From positions 62,001-126,000 of the forward strand of contig JACKLO010000010.1 in assembly GCA_024235915.1 (NCBI GenBank): DNA of 64,000 bases, written 5' to 3'. Under the pieces are notes generated by a model. It did not search any database. It was not told the DNA's origin and saw nothing but the letters and a program-made list of their open reading frames with translations. Each line of letters starts with the position of its first letter. Within the stretch, counting starts at the first letter, position 1. Positions 51,034 to 59,538 of the stretch are shown here, piece by piece. This DNA comes from Burkholderiaceae bacterium (GTDB lineage: Bacteria > Pseudomonadota > Gammaproteobacteria > Burkholderiales > Burkholderiaceae_C). The position numbers and the translations under genes were made by a program.

Positions 51034-51482
51034 CCCGGCGCTGACCCACCCGCCCCGGCGGCGGTGTCCTTGCCCATGTGGTACTTGCCGATGCCGTGCG
51101 GGTAACCCTGGCGTGCCAGCAGCACGCGGTAACCCAGCTTCTCGTAGAACGCCGGGGCCTGGAAGCTCAGCGTCTCCAGGTAGAACGAGGTGCAGCCCCG
51201 GTCGGCCGCATGGCGCTCGAAGGCCTGGATGAGGCGCGTGCCCAGGCCCTGCCCGCGGTGCGCGTCACTCACCCAGAGCTGCTGCAGTTCGCACAAACGG
51301 CCCCAGCGGCGCCCCAGCGCCCCGCCGACGACCCGGCCCGCGTCGTCACGCACGAAACACGACAACCGCTGCACCTCGTGCAGCGGGGCCGCCTGGTCGT
51401 TGAAGTCGCCCAGGCCCTGGTCCACCACCGCGCTGGCCTCGGGCGGGTGCCCGTCGTGGGTCTCGATCGACAGTGGCGGCAT
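51027..51482 (-). CDS. GNAT-family N-acetyltransferase
   Basis: A 151-residue acetyltransferase. The acetyl-CoA loop is in LWVSDAHRGQGLGTRLIQAFE (motif A, RGQGLG), and the C-terminal SFQAPAFYEKLGYRVL is typical. Start ATG 51482 follows GGAGACCCCC; the frame's upstream extension to 51563 has no fit. The acceptor is unknown. Confidence 0.88.
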   Translation of the reverse strand: MPPLSIETHDGHPPEASAVVDQGLGDFNDQAAPLHEVQRLSCFVRDDAGRVVGGALGRRWGRLCELQQLWVSDAHRGQGLGTRLIQAFERHAADRGCTSFYLETLSFQAPAFYEKLGYRVLLARQGYPHGIGKYHMGKDTAAGAGGSAPGQ

Positions 51483-51655
51483 GGGGGTCTCCGATCTGGT
51501 GCTCACCCAGGCATTGCAGGTGCGCCTGCCCGGGCCGCGTCGCCGCATTGTCCGGCGCCGCAATCCTGCCGGGGCGGAGGGCCGATGGAATGGCGCGTCC
51601 CGCCAGGGAATCGTGAGAGCCGGCCCGGACGACGCCTGCGGGCTTTCCAGAATTC

Positions 51656-51673
51656 ACATTACACGCGCAATGT
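51656..51673. promoter_or_regulatory. Inverted repeat and -10 upstream of tetR
   Basis: ACATT and AATGT arms flank an 8-base centre, and a -10-like TATAAC begins on the last base (51673-51678), 10 bases before the tetR ATG. An operator overlapping the promoter fits autorepression by the TetR protein. Confidence 0.5.
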
Positions 51674-51688
51674 ATAACGCTTGACGAC

Positions 51689-52387
51689 ATGCCTTCCCGT
51701 CGCACCGCGCCCACGGCCTTGAACGCGCCCAGCGTCGACCCGACACCTCGCCCGGCCGCCCGCCGTGCGGGCCGCCGCGCCGACCAGGCCCGCGCCACCC
51801 GCGAGCACCTGATCGCCACCGCCATCGACGTCGTGCGCCAGCGCAGCTACGGCCAGGCCACGCTGTTCGAGGTGGCCAAGGCCGCCGGCGTCACCCCGGG
51901 CGCGCTGCAGCACCACTTCGGCTCGCGCGCGGTGCTGATGCTGGAAGTGCTGCAGGCCATCCTGCAGGCCGACGACGACCGCGGTGTGCCCTGGCCCGGC
52001 GCTGCCCTGCCGCTGCCCGAACGCGCCGCGGCGCTGGTGCAGGCGCTGTGGACACGGCTGTACGAGCCACCGCGCTTCCTGGCCGCGTGGAGCGTCTACT
52101 TCGGCGCCGCTGGTGAGGCGGAGCTGCAGCCGCCCATCGCCGCCATGCGCCAACGGCTGGCAGGCGGCCTGCACGAACGTTTTGCCGCCGTGCTGCCCGA
52201 GGCACGCCCGCGCGCCGACTTCGACACCTTCGTCGACCTCGTGCTGTCGTCGCTGCGCGGGCTGGCCATGGCCCGCCTGTTCGGTGCCGACGCTGCGGCC
52301 GAAGCCGCCCAACGCGATCAGCTGGTGCGGCTGATCGTGCTCTGGATCCAGAACACCCCGAAGCCCACCCCTGAGGAGCCCCGATGA
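51689..52387 (+). CDS. TetR-family transcriptional regulator
   Basis: A 232-residue regulator. The HTH lies at about 35-85 (REHLIATAIDVVRQRSYGQA, LFEVAKAAGVTPGALQHHFG). The C-terminal ligand domain, ending in VLSSLRGLAMARLFG, is of the TetR_C AcrR-like kind. A 30-residue basic, Pro-rich N-terminal arm precedes the HTH. It heads an operon and its stop overlaps the next start (ATGA), so it is made with the genes it probably controls. The inducer is likely a substrate or CoA ester of that pathway. Confidence 0.88.
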   Translation: MPSRRTAPTALNAPSVDPTPRPAARRAGRRADQARATREHLIATAIDVVRQRSYGQATLFEVAKAAGVTPGALQHHFGSRAVLMLEVLQAILQADDDRGVPWPGAALPLPERAAALVQALWTRLYEPPRFLAAWSVYFGAAGEAELQPPIAAMRQRLAGGLHERFAAVLPEARPRADFDTFVDLVLSSLRGLAMARLFGADAAAEAAQRDQLVRLIVLWIQNTPKPTPEEPR

Positions 52388-53373
52388 ACACCCCACGCCG
52401 CCACTTTCACCGCCACGCCGCCGCCCTGGCGATGCTGGCCTGCGCCGCCCTGCCGTTCGCGGCCAGCGCCCAGGCCTGCCCGGGCAAGCCCATCACCCTG
52501 GTCGTGCCCTACCCGCCGGGTGGCGCCACCGACGTGCTCGGCCGCATCCTGGCCAAGGCCATGGGCACCCAGCTGGGTCAGCAGGTGCTGGTGGACAACC
52601 GCGCCGGCGCCGGCACCGCCATCGGCGCCGGCCAGGTGGCGCAGGCCGCGCCCGACGGCTGCACGCTGCTGATCAGCTCCAACACCACCTTCACCATCAA
52701 CCCGGCGCTGAAGTCCAAGCTGCCCTACGACCCGCTCACCAGCTTCGAAGGCATCGGCGTCATCGGCACCTCGCCGCTGGTGCTGCTGGCGCACCCGTCG
52801 GTGCCGGCCAGCAACGTCAAGGAACTGGTGGCGCTGGCCAAGGCCAAGCCCGGCAGCCTGAGCTTCGGCTCCTTCGGCAACGGCACCACGGCCCATTTCG
52901 CCGGTGAGCTGCTGAAGGTCATGGCCGGCATCGACATGGTGCATGTGCCCTACAAAGGCAGCGCGCCGGCCATGCAGGACCTCATCGGCGGCCAGGTGCC
53001 GCTGACCTTCGACACCAACGTGGCCGCCATCCCGCAGGTGCAGGCGGGCAAGGTCAAGGCCATCGCCGTCACGTCGCTGAAGCCGTCGCCCACCATGCCC
53101 GGCGTGCCGTCCATCGCCGAGGCCGGCTACCCCGGCTACGAGATGGTGCCCTGGATCACCGTGGTGGCGCCGCGCGGCCTGCCGGCACCGGTGCGCACCG
53201 CCCTCACCAAGGCCTTCGCCGCCAGCCTGGCCGATGCCGACACCCGCGCCCAGCTCACCGCCAAGGGCGTGGACGTGAAGCCCGAAGGGCCTGCCGCCTA
53301 CATCCAGCGGGTCGAAGCCGAACTGCCCAAGCTGCGCGCCTACGTGCACAAGGCCGGCCTGCCGGTGCAGTGA
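52384..53373 (+). CDS. Bug/TctC-family periplasmic solute receptor
   Basis: A 329-residue receptor with a signal peptide (to about PFAASAQA). Bug-family marks are ITLVVPYPPGGATDVLGRILA, VLVDNRAGAGTAIGAGQVAQA and the MVHVPYKGSAPAMQDLIGGQV block. Such receptors capture carboxylates, amides or aromatic acids. No TctA/TctB permease genes are present; orphan receptors are common in Burkholderiales. Translation is coupled to tetR (ATGA) with GAGGAG upstream. The neighbouring amidase and crotonase point to a carboxamide or acid ligand. Confidence 0.9.
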   Translation: MNTPRRHFHRHAAALAMLACAALPFAASAQACPGKPITLVVPYPPGGATDVLGRILAKAMGTQLGQQVLVDNRAGAGTAIGAGQVAQAAPDGCTLLISSNTTFTINPALKSKLPYDPLTSFEGIGVIGTSPLVLLAHPSVPASNVKELVALAKAKPGSLSFGSFGNGTTAHFAGELLKVMAGIDMVHVPYKGSAPAMQDLIGGQVPLTFDTNVAAIPQVQAGKVKAIAVTSLKPSPTMPGVPSIAEAGYPGYEMVPWITVVAPRGLPAPVRTALTKAFAASLADADTRAQLTAKGVDVKPEGPAAYIQRVEAELPKLRAYVHKAGLPVQ

Positions 53374-53377
53374 GCCG

Positions 53378-54910
53378 ATGGACAACGCCGACCTGCCGGA
53401 ACTCGGCGCCCTGGCGCTGCGCGACCTGATCGCGCAGCGTGCCGTGTCGCCGGTGGCGCTGATGGACGCCTGCATCGCGCGCATCGAGGCGCTGAACCCG
53501 GCCATCAACGCCGTCACCGCCACCGACTTCGACCGCGCCCGCGCCACGGCGCGCGACGCCGAGGCTGCCGTGCAACGCGGCGAGCCCCTCGGCCCGCTGC
53601 ACGGCCTGCCGCTGGGTGTGAAGGACCTGCAGGACACCGCGGGCCTGCTGAGCACCAGCGGCAACATCGGCCGCCGCGGCCACGTGCCGCTGCAGGACAA
53701 CGCCTTGGTGGCGCGGCTGCGCGCGGCCGGCGCCATCGTCACCGCCAAGACCAACGTGCCCGACATGGGCGCCGGCGCCAACACGCGCAACCCGGTGTGG
53801 GGTGCCACCGGCAACCCGTTCGATCCGCGGCTGAATGCCGGCGGCTCGTCCGGCGGTTCCGCCGCCGCGCTGGCCGCCGACCTGCTGCCGCTGGCCACCG
53901 GCAGCGACACCGGCGGTTCGCTGCGCATCCCCGCGGCGCTGTGCGGCGTGGTCGGCCTGCGCCCCACGCCCGGCCTGGTGGCCAACGACGCGCGGCCGCT
54001 GGGCTGGTCGGTGATCTCGGTGCTCGGCCCGATGGCACGCGACGTGGCCGACACCCGGCTGATGCTGCAGGCCTGCGCCGGGTTGGACGGGCGCGACCCG
54101 CTGTCGGCCGAGCAGCCCGACCTGTTCGCGCCGCCGGTGCTGCCCGACCCGGCCCGCCTGCGCATCGCCTACACGGCCGACTTCGGCTGCTGCGACGTCG
54201 ACCCGATGATCCGCCGCGTGTTCCAGGCCCGCCTGGACGCGCTGCGACGCCTGGGTGCAACACTGGAACCGCTGGACGAGGCCCTGCACCCGCTGCTGGC
54301 CGAGGCGCACGGCGTGTTCGACGTGCTGCGCGCCGAGAGCTTCTACGCCGCCTACGCCGACACGCTGCGCGACGCGCCGCAGACGCTGGCACCGCACGTG
54401 CGCGCCAACATCGAGATGGCGGGCGCCATGACGCTGGGCGACCGCGCCGCCGCCCACCTGGCGCAGACGCGCATCGCGCGCGCCTTCGCGGCACTGTTCG
54501 AACGCTTCGACCTCATCGTCGCGCCCACCACGCCGGTGACCCCGTTCCCGTGGACCACGCTCTACGCCGAACAGGTGGACGGCCGGCCGCAGGCCAACTA
54601 CTACCGCTGGCTGGCGCTGACCTACGTCGTCACCCTGGCCACCAACCCGGCGCTGAGCCTGCCCTGCGGGCGCGACGAGGCCGGCATGCCTTTCGGCCTG
54701 CAGCTGATCGGCCCGCTGCGCGGAGACGCGCGGCTGCTCAACATGGCCCAGGCACTGGAACAGGCGGGGGCCGGCGACCCGACGCTGGCACGGCCCAGGC
54801 CCGACATCGCGGCGCTGCGCACACCGCGGCCGGAACTGCGCAGCATCGTCACCCACCCGCCGATCCTGGACGGCGGCGGCTCCGGGTCGGCCTCGATGAC
54901 GGCGGTCTGA
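53378..54910 (+). CDS. Amidase-signature hydrolase
   Basis: A 510-residue amidase-signature enzyme, acting on a carboxamide. The Ser-cisSer-Lys triad is intact: Lys82 in LPLGVKDLQDTAG, the cis-Ser in NAGGSSGGSAAALAA (157-158), and Ser181 in GSDTGGSLRIPA. Without a signal peptide it is cytoplasmic. It lies 4 bases after the Bug receptor, 20 bases before the crotonase. The set implies uptake of an amide, release of the acid and breakdown of its CoA ester, although a CoA ligase is missing here. Confidence 0.9.
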   Translation: MDNADLPELGALALRDLIAQRAVSPVALMDACIARIEALNPAINAVTATDFDRARATARDAEAAVQRGEPLGPLHGLPLGVKDLQDTAGLLSTSGNIGRRGHVPLQDNALVARLRAAGAIVTAKTNVPDMGAGANTRNPVWGATGNPFDPRLNAGGSSGGSAAALAADLLPLATGSDTGGSLRIPAALCGVVGLRPTPGLVANDARPLGWSVISVLGPMARDVADTRLMLQACAGLDGRDPLSAEQPDLFAPPVLPDPARLRIAYTADFGCCDVDPMIRRVFQARLDALRRLGATLEPLDEALHPLLAEAHGVFDVLRAESFYAAYADTLRDAPQTLAPHVRANIEMAGAMTLGDRAAAHLAQTRIARAFAALFERFDLIVAPTTPVTPFPWTTLYAEQVDGRPQANYYRWLALTYVVTLATNPALSLPCGRDEAGMPFGLQLIGPLRGDARLLNMAQALEQAGAGDPTLARPRPDIAALRTPRPELRSIVTHPPILDGGGSGSASMTAV

Positions 54911-54930
54911 GCGCCGCCCAGAATCGGCGC

Positions 54931-55737
54931 ATGCCTGAACCCACGCCTCCCGAAGGCCGCATCACCACCGAGGCCCACGGCGGCCTGCTGCTGATCGGCA
55001 TCGACCGCCCGGCCAAGCGCAACGGCTTCACGCCGGCCATGTTCCGCCAGCTGGCCGAGGCCTACACGCGGCTGGACGATGACCCCGCGCTGCGCGTGGG
55101 CGTGCTGCATGCCCATGGCGCGCACTTCACCGCCGGGCTGGACCTGCCCTCGTTCGCGCCGTTGATGCAGCGTGGCGAAAAGGCCTTCGACTTCGGCCTC
55201 GTGGAACCCACCGATCTCGGCACGCCCGGCTACCGCCGGCGCACCAAGCCCATGGTCTGCGCGGTGCAGGGCATCACCTACACGCTGGGCATCGAGCTGA
55301 TGCTGGCGGCCGACATCGTGGTCGCCGCCGACGACTGCCGCTTCAGCCAGCTGGAGGTGCAGCGCGGCATCATGGCCACTGGCGGCGCCACGCTGCGCAT
55401 GGCCGAGCGCGCCGGCCTGGGCAACGCGCTGCTGCACCTGCTGACGGCCGACGTCTTCGACGCCGCCGAGGCTCTGCGGCTGAACTTCGTGCAGAAGGTG
55501 GTGCCGGCGGGCACGCAGCTGGACGTGGCCGTTGGCATCGCCGAGGCCATCGCCGCGCAGGCGCCGTTGGCCGTGGTGGCCACGCGCCAGAACGCGCTCA
55601 AGGCGGTGGAGCAGGGCCCGGTGGCAGCGATGCAGGAGTTCATCGCCACCCAGCAGCGGCTGGCGCAGTCCGATGACGCGGCCGAAGGGGTGCGCGCCTT
55701 CGTGGAACGGCGGCCGGCGCGCTTCCAGGGGCGCTGA
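54931..55737 (+). CDS. Enoyl-CoA hydratase/isomerase (crotonase) family protein
   Basis: A 268-residue crotonase-fold enzyme. The two oxyanion-hole segments are HFTAGLDLPSF and VCAVQGITYTLGIELMLAADIVV. The residue pair that acts as acid/base in hydratases (Glu-Glu) reads SQLEVQRGIMATGGA, so one Glu is present and the second position is Gly/Ala-like. Hydratase activity is therefore uncertain, and isomerase or hydrolase activity is possible. Start ATG 54931; the long open frame upstream to 53797 belongs to the amidase strand in another frame. Last gene of the TetR operon. Confidence 0.85.
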   Translation: MPEPTPPEGRITTEAHGGLLLIGIDRPAKRNGFTPAMFRQLAEAYTRLDDDPALRVGVLHAHGAHFTAGLDLPSFAPLMQRGEKAFDFGLVEPTDLGTPGYRRRTKPMVCAVQGITYTLGIELMLAADIVVAADDCRFSQLEVQRGIMATGGATLRMAERAGLGNALLHLLTADVFDAAEALRLNFVQKVVPAGTQLDVAVGIAEAIAAQAPLAVVATRQNALKAVEQGPVAAMQEFIATQQRLAQSDDAAEGVRAFVERRPARFQGR

Positions 55738-55757
55738 AGCACCACCCGACCCGGCCT

Positions 55758-56471
55758 TCAGGACGGCGGCACCGCCGTGCCGTCGTAACGCCGCAGGCCC
55801 GGCAGGTCGAGCACCGTCACCGCGCCGAAGTCCACGCGCAGCAGGCCCAGTGCCGCCAGGTGGTGCAGCGCAGCATTGGCACGCTGGCGCGACACGCCCG
55901 ACAGCAGCCCCACCTCCTCCTGGTTGAGGCGAAGCACCAGCCCTGCGGCAGGATAGAGGTCGGGGTCGAACAGGCTGGCCAGGCAGCGCGCCACGCGGGC
56001 GTCGGGCCCCAGCAGGCGGTCGAACTCCACCAGGCCGATGAACAGGCTCAAGCGCGCATTGAGGTGCTGGAGCAGGAAGCGGTTGAAACCCAGGCTGCTG
56101 GACAGCAGGCGCTCGAAGGTCACGCGCGGCATGCAGGCCAGGCGGGTGGGCCGCACCGCGATGCCGTCATAGCGCCAGGGCCCCACGCGCAGCAGCGACC
56201 CCTCGCCGGCCCAACCGCCGGCCGTGACGCCAGTGAAGGTCGCCTGGCGACCGTCGGGCCGGGTCACCGACATCTTGACCAGCCCCTCGATGACGCCGAT
56301 CCACAGGTCGGCCGGGTCACCGGCACGCAGGGCGTGGCCGCCGGGCGGCACATAGCGCTCGTAGATCTCGCGCCGGGCCTCCTCGAACTGGCCAGGCTCC
56401 AACGTGGCGGCCCAGAGGCTGCCCCGCAACATCTCATCGAGCGTCTGCAAGCGCGGTGACTCCTGATGCAC
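55758..56471 (-). CDS. Crp/Fnr-family transcriptional regulator
   Basis: A 237-residue regulator. The cyclic-nucleotide-like beta-roll is at about 35-130 (VPPGGHALRAGDPADLWIGVIEGLVKM), followed by a dimer helix and a winged HTH at about 170-220 (LNQEEVGLLSGVSRQRANAALHHLAALG). It lacks the four N-terminal Cys of Fnr. The start is given as GTG 56471; ATG at residue 14 (56432) is possible. Divergent from the molybdenum hydroxylase genes, with a perfect palindrome of CRP-like shape between them, so it probably regulates them and perhaps itself. Confidence 0.85.
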   Translation of the reverse strand: MHQESPRLQTLDEMLRGSLWAATLEPGQFEEARREIYERYVPPGGHALRAGDPADLWIGVIEGLVKMSVTRPDGRQATFTGVTAGGWAGEGSLLRVGPWRYDGIAVRPTRLACMPRVTFERLLSSSLGFNRFLLQHLNARLSLFIGLVEFDRLLGPDARVARCLASLFDPDLYPAAGLVLRLNQEEVGLLSGVSRQRANAALHHLAALGLLRVDFGAVTVLDLPGLRRYDGTAVPPS

Positions 56472-56551
56472 CCGCTGCCATCTTGGTGGCGGGCGGCCTC
56501 ATTACGCAGCAAGCGCCGATTTGGATGCAGGGGGGATTCACCAACCCGATC

Positions 56552-56567
56552 TGTCGTCGCGACGACA
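56552..56567. promoter_or_regulatory. Perfect 16-bp palindrome, Crp/Fnr-type operator candidate
   Basis: TGTCGTCGCGACGACA is a perfect inverted repeat of TGTCG-N6-CGACA form. It lies in the 152-base gap between the divergent regulator and hydroxylase genes, centred about 64 bases before the latter's ATG. The CRP/FNR family recognises TGTxx-N6-xxACA sites; CooA prefers TGTCA-N6-CGACA. Confidence 0.6.
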
Positions 56568-56623
56568 ACCCGCGCCCGGCGTGCGGGCCACGATGGGCCC
56601 AGGCTCAACACAGGAGACAAACC

Positions 56624-58918
56624 ATGCGCGAACCCCAGGTTCCCGATGCCGGCCGGCGGCGCCTGCTGGCCTATGCCGTGTCGTCGCCGGTGCTCACCGT
56701 CGCCGCCGGCGTGGGCACGCTGTCGGCCGCCACGCCCGCGCAGGCCATCGCGCTGCCGATGGTGCCGCCGGACACGGTGGACTTCTACGACATCGGCGAT
56801 TCGCTGGTGCAGACGGCGCTGCCGACCATGCCGCTGGTGCGCCTGCAGATCGGCACCGACGGCCGTGCCACGCTGTACCTGCCCAGGCTCGAGGTGGGCC
56901 AGGGCATCGCGACGCTGGGCGGCATGCTGGTGGCCGAGGAGCTGGACCTGCCGCTGGAAATGGTGGACGTGCCGCACGAGGACGCGCGGCCCGAGCTGGT
57001 GTTCAACCAGATCTCCGGCGGTTCGGCGGCCGCGCGCTGCCTGCACGCCGGGCTGCCGCTGATCGCGGCCGCGGCACGACTGCGGCTGCTGGCGGCCGCA
57101 GCGAAACGTTTCGGCGTGGCCACCGCGCAGCTGCGCACCGAGGCCGGCGTGGTCTACACCGGCGACGGGCGCGCCGCCACCTACGGCGAGCTCAGCGCAC
57201 AGGCCTCGCTGCTGCCCATGCCCACGCAGATCACGCTGAAGTCGCCGCAGGACTACCGCATCATCGGCCGGCCGGCGGTGCGCCTGGACGCGCGCGACAT
57301 CGTCACCGGGCGCAAGCGGTTCGGCATGGACGTGGAAGTGCCCGGTGCCAAGCCGACGATGCTGCGCATGCCGTCGCAGATCCGCGGCACGGTGGTGCGG
57401 GTGAACAACATGTCGGTGGTGCGCGCGATGCCGGGCGTCATCGACGTGGTGGTCATCCCGGCCGGGGGCAGCATCGTGCCGCGTCCGCCCGGCGTGGCGG
57501 TCATGGCCGAGACCTTCGGCCAGGCCTGGGACGCGCTGAACGCGCTCGACATCACCTGGGGCAATGGCCCGCTGGCGGGGCAGTCGGACGCCAGCATCAT
57601 GGCCACCCTGAAGAAGGCCAACCCGCCGCTGGCGGTGCCGCCGCTGGGCGCGCTGACGGTGGAAGGCGAATTCGAATGGCGCGCGGCCACGCACTGCCCG
57701 CTGGAGGTGGAAACCGCCATCGCCGACGTGCGGCCCGACCGCTGCGAGATCTGGGCCGCGATGCAGACGCCCATCATCGCGCTGCAGTCGGTGGCCGCCG
57801 ACCTCGGGTTGCGCCAGGACCAGGTGGTGGCCCACGTGCTGCCCTCGGGTGGCAGCTTCGGCCGCCGCCTGTTCTGGGACCCGGTGCAGGTGGCGGTGCA
57901 GGTCAGCCGCCTGACGGGCCACCCCTGCAAGCTGATGTACCACCGCACCGACGACGTGCGCCAGACCCGCCTGCGGCCCCCGCAGGTGCACAAGGTGCGT
58001 GCCACGGTGCTGCTGGGCAACGTGATCAGCTACGAGCAGAACGTGGCGGCCGTGCGCCTGGACGCCCGCCACGGCTACGGCGAATGGACCACGGCGGTGG
58101 CCGGTTCGCTGCCGCCGGTGGTGCAGCAGACGGTGGGCAACCTGGGCTACGAGGAGTTCTTCTTCAAGACCATGGTCGCCTCGCCCTACAACTTCGGCGC
58201 CACCAACAAGCTGCTGACGCCGGTGCCGTTGGCGATGAACACGGTGTCGTTCCGCTCGGTGCACATCCAGCCGGCGCGCTGCAGCGAGGAGATCATCGTC
58301 GACGAGATCGCCCGGCGCCTGGGCAAGGACCCGCTGGCCTTCCGCCTGCAGCACCTGCGCCTGCCGCGGGCGCAGGCAGTGCTGCAGCGTGTGGCCGACG
58401 GCATCGGCTGGGGCCGCAGCATGCCCGCCGGCACGGCACTGGGCATCGCCGTGCACCAGGAGTCGCGCGCTTTCACCGCCTGCGCCGTGGAGCTGGATGC
58501 CCGCACGCCGGGCCAGGCCAAGGTGGTCCGCGCGGTGATTGCCATCGACGTGGGCAAGCCGATCAACCCCTCGGGCATCCAGGCGCAGTGCGAAGGCGGG
58601 CTGGCCGACGCCATCAGCCTGGTGCTCAAGGCCGGGCTGACGATCCGCGACGGCCTGCCGCTGGAGTCGGCCTACACCAGCTACCCGGTGGCCCGCATGA
58701 ACGACTTCCCGAAGCGCGTGGAGGTGATCGTGATGCCCGACGCCGGGGAAGACATCGGTGGCATGGGCGAGGTCGGGTTCTCCGCCGCATCCGGCGCCAT
58801 CGCCAACGTGTGGGCGCGGGCCACCGGCAAGAAGCCGCGCAAGTTCCCGCTCAACACGCCACCCGCCTACACACCGGTGCCACCGGGCCAGCTGCCCGTG
58901 CCGGCCCACCGCGCCTGA
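56624..58918 (+). CDS. Molybdenum hydroxylase large subunit (isoquinoline 1-oxidoreductase beta / CO-dehydrogenase L family), Tat-exported
   Basis: A 764-residue molybdopterin-binding subunit. A Tat signal opens it (GRRRLLAYAVSSP, cleaved near TPAQA). Family blocks include SQIRGTVVRVNN and EFEWRAATHCPLE for an aldehyde-oxidase-like middle, SGGSFGRRLFWDPVQVAVQ and the active-site GMGEVGFSA with Glu716, which activates the substrate. The layout matches IorB-type enzymes, which hydroxylate heterocycles or oxidise aldehydes with water as oxygen source. Start ATG 56624 follows AGGAGA. The small [2Fe-2S] subunit follows; no FAD subunit and no maturation gene is nearby, so electrons probably go to a cytochrome. 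Substrate unknown. Confidence 0.85.
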   Translation: MREPQVPDAGRRRLLAYAVSSPVLTVAAGVGTLSAATPAQAIALPMVPPDTVDFYDIGDSLVQTALPTMPLVRLQIGTDGRATLYLPRLEVGQGIATLGGMLVAEELDLPLEMVDVPHEDARPELVFNQISGGSAAARCLHAGLPLIAAAARLRLLAAAAKRFGVATAQLRTEAGVVYTGDGRAATYGELSAQASLLPMPTQITLKSPQDYRIIGRPAVRLDARDIVTGRKRFGMDVEVPGAKPTMLRMPSQIRGTVVRVNNMSVVRAMPGVIDVVVIPAGGSIVPRPPGVAVMAETFGQAWDALNALDITWGNGPLAGQSDASIMATLKKANPPLAVPPLGALTVEGEFEWRAATHCPLEVETAIADVRPDRCEIWAAMQTPIIALQSVAADLGLRQDQVVAHVLPSGGSFGRRLFWDPVQVAVQVSRLTGHPCKLMYHRTDDVRQTRLRPPQVHKVRATVLLGNVISYEQNVAAVRLDARHGYGEWTTAVAGSLPPVVQQTVGNLGYEEFFFKTMVASPYNFGATNKLLTPVPLAMNTVSFRSVHIQPARCSEEIIVDEIARRLGKDPLAFRLQHLRLPRAQAVLQRVADGIGWGRSMPAGTALGIAVHQESRAFTACAVELDARTPGQAKVVRAVIAIDVGKPINPSGIQAQCEGGLADAISLVLKAGLTIRDGLPLESAYTSYPVARMNDFPKRVEVIVMPDAGEDIGGMGEVGFSAASGAIANVWARATGKKPRKFPLNTPPAYTPVPPGQLPVPAHRA

Positions 58919-58956
58919 TCCCCACCCTGACCGGCACACCGACCTCTGGAGACCCC

Positions 58957-59430
58957 ATGCCCCAGTACCAACTGCACATCAATGGCGACCAGCACATCGT
59001 CGACGCGCCCGCGGACATGGCGCTGCTCTGGGTGCTGCGCGACAAGCTCGGCATCACCGGGCCGAAGTACGGCTGCGGCATCGACGCCTGCAAGGCCTGC
59101 ACCTGCCTGGTCGGCGGCAAGGCGCAGACCACCTGCGCCATCCCCGTCTCGGCTGTCGGCGGCCGCCCCATCACCACCATCGAAGGCCTGGCCAGCACCG
59201 CGGCCGATGGCACCGAGCTGCTGCACCCGGTGCAGCAGGCCTGGCTCGATCACGACGTGGCGCAGTGCGGCTTCTGCCAGCCGGGCCAGATCATGGCGGC
59301 GGTGGACCTGCTCAAGCGCACGAACAACCCCAGCGACGCCGACATCGACGCCATCGAGAACATCTGCCGCTGCGGCACCTACGGCCGCATCCGCGCGGCG
59401 ATCAAGGCCGCGGCAGCGATGATGCGCTGA
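58957..59430 (+). CDS. [2Fe-2S] small subunit of molybdenum hydroxylase (IorA/CoxS-like)
   Basis: A 157-residue iron-sulfur subunit. The N-terminal ferredoxin fold binds one cluster by Cys40, Cys45, Cys48 and Cys60 (YGCGIDACKACTC), and the C-terminal helical domain binds the second by Cys104, Cys107, Cys137 and Cys139 (CGFCQPGQIMA; CRCGTYGRI). All eight ligands are present. It moves electrons from the molybdenum site. It has no signal peptide and would travel with the Tat-bearing partner. It lies 38 bases after the large-subunit gene; the order large then small is the reverse of iorAB. Confidence 0.92.
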   Translation: MPQYQLHINGDQHIVDAPADMALLWVLRDKLGITGPKYGCGIDACKACTCLVGGKAQTTCAIPVSAVGGRPITTIEGLASTAADGTELLHPVQQAWLDHDVAQCGFCQPGQIMAAVDLLKRTNNPSDADIDAIENICRCGTYGRIRAAIKAAAAMMR

Positions 59431-59538
59431 GCGCGGGCGGCGGCGGGCCGTCCAGCAGCAGATTGGCGCGTGCAGCCCGCGGCGCGTCGGGCACACAATC
59501 GGCGCTCGTTCCCGCCTGCCGCCCGCCGCCCGCCGCCC

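Noticed and set aside
53797..55737. 646-codon frame running into the crotonase
   Set aside because: The upstream part is an out-of-frame reading of the amidase; crotonase homology begins at 54931.
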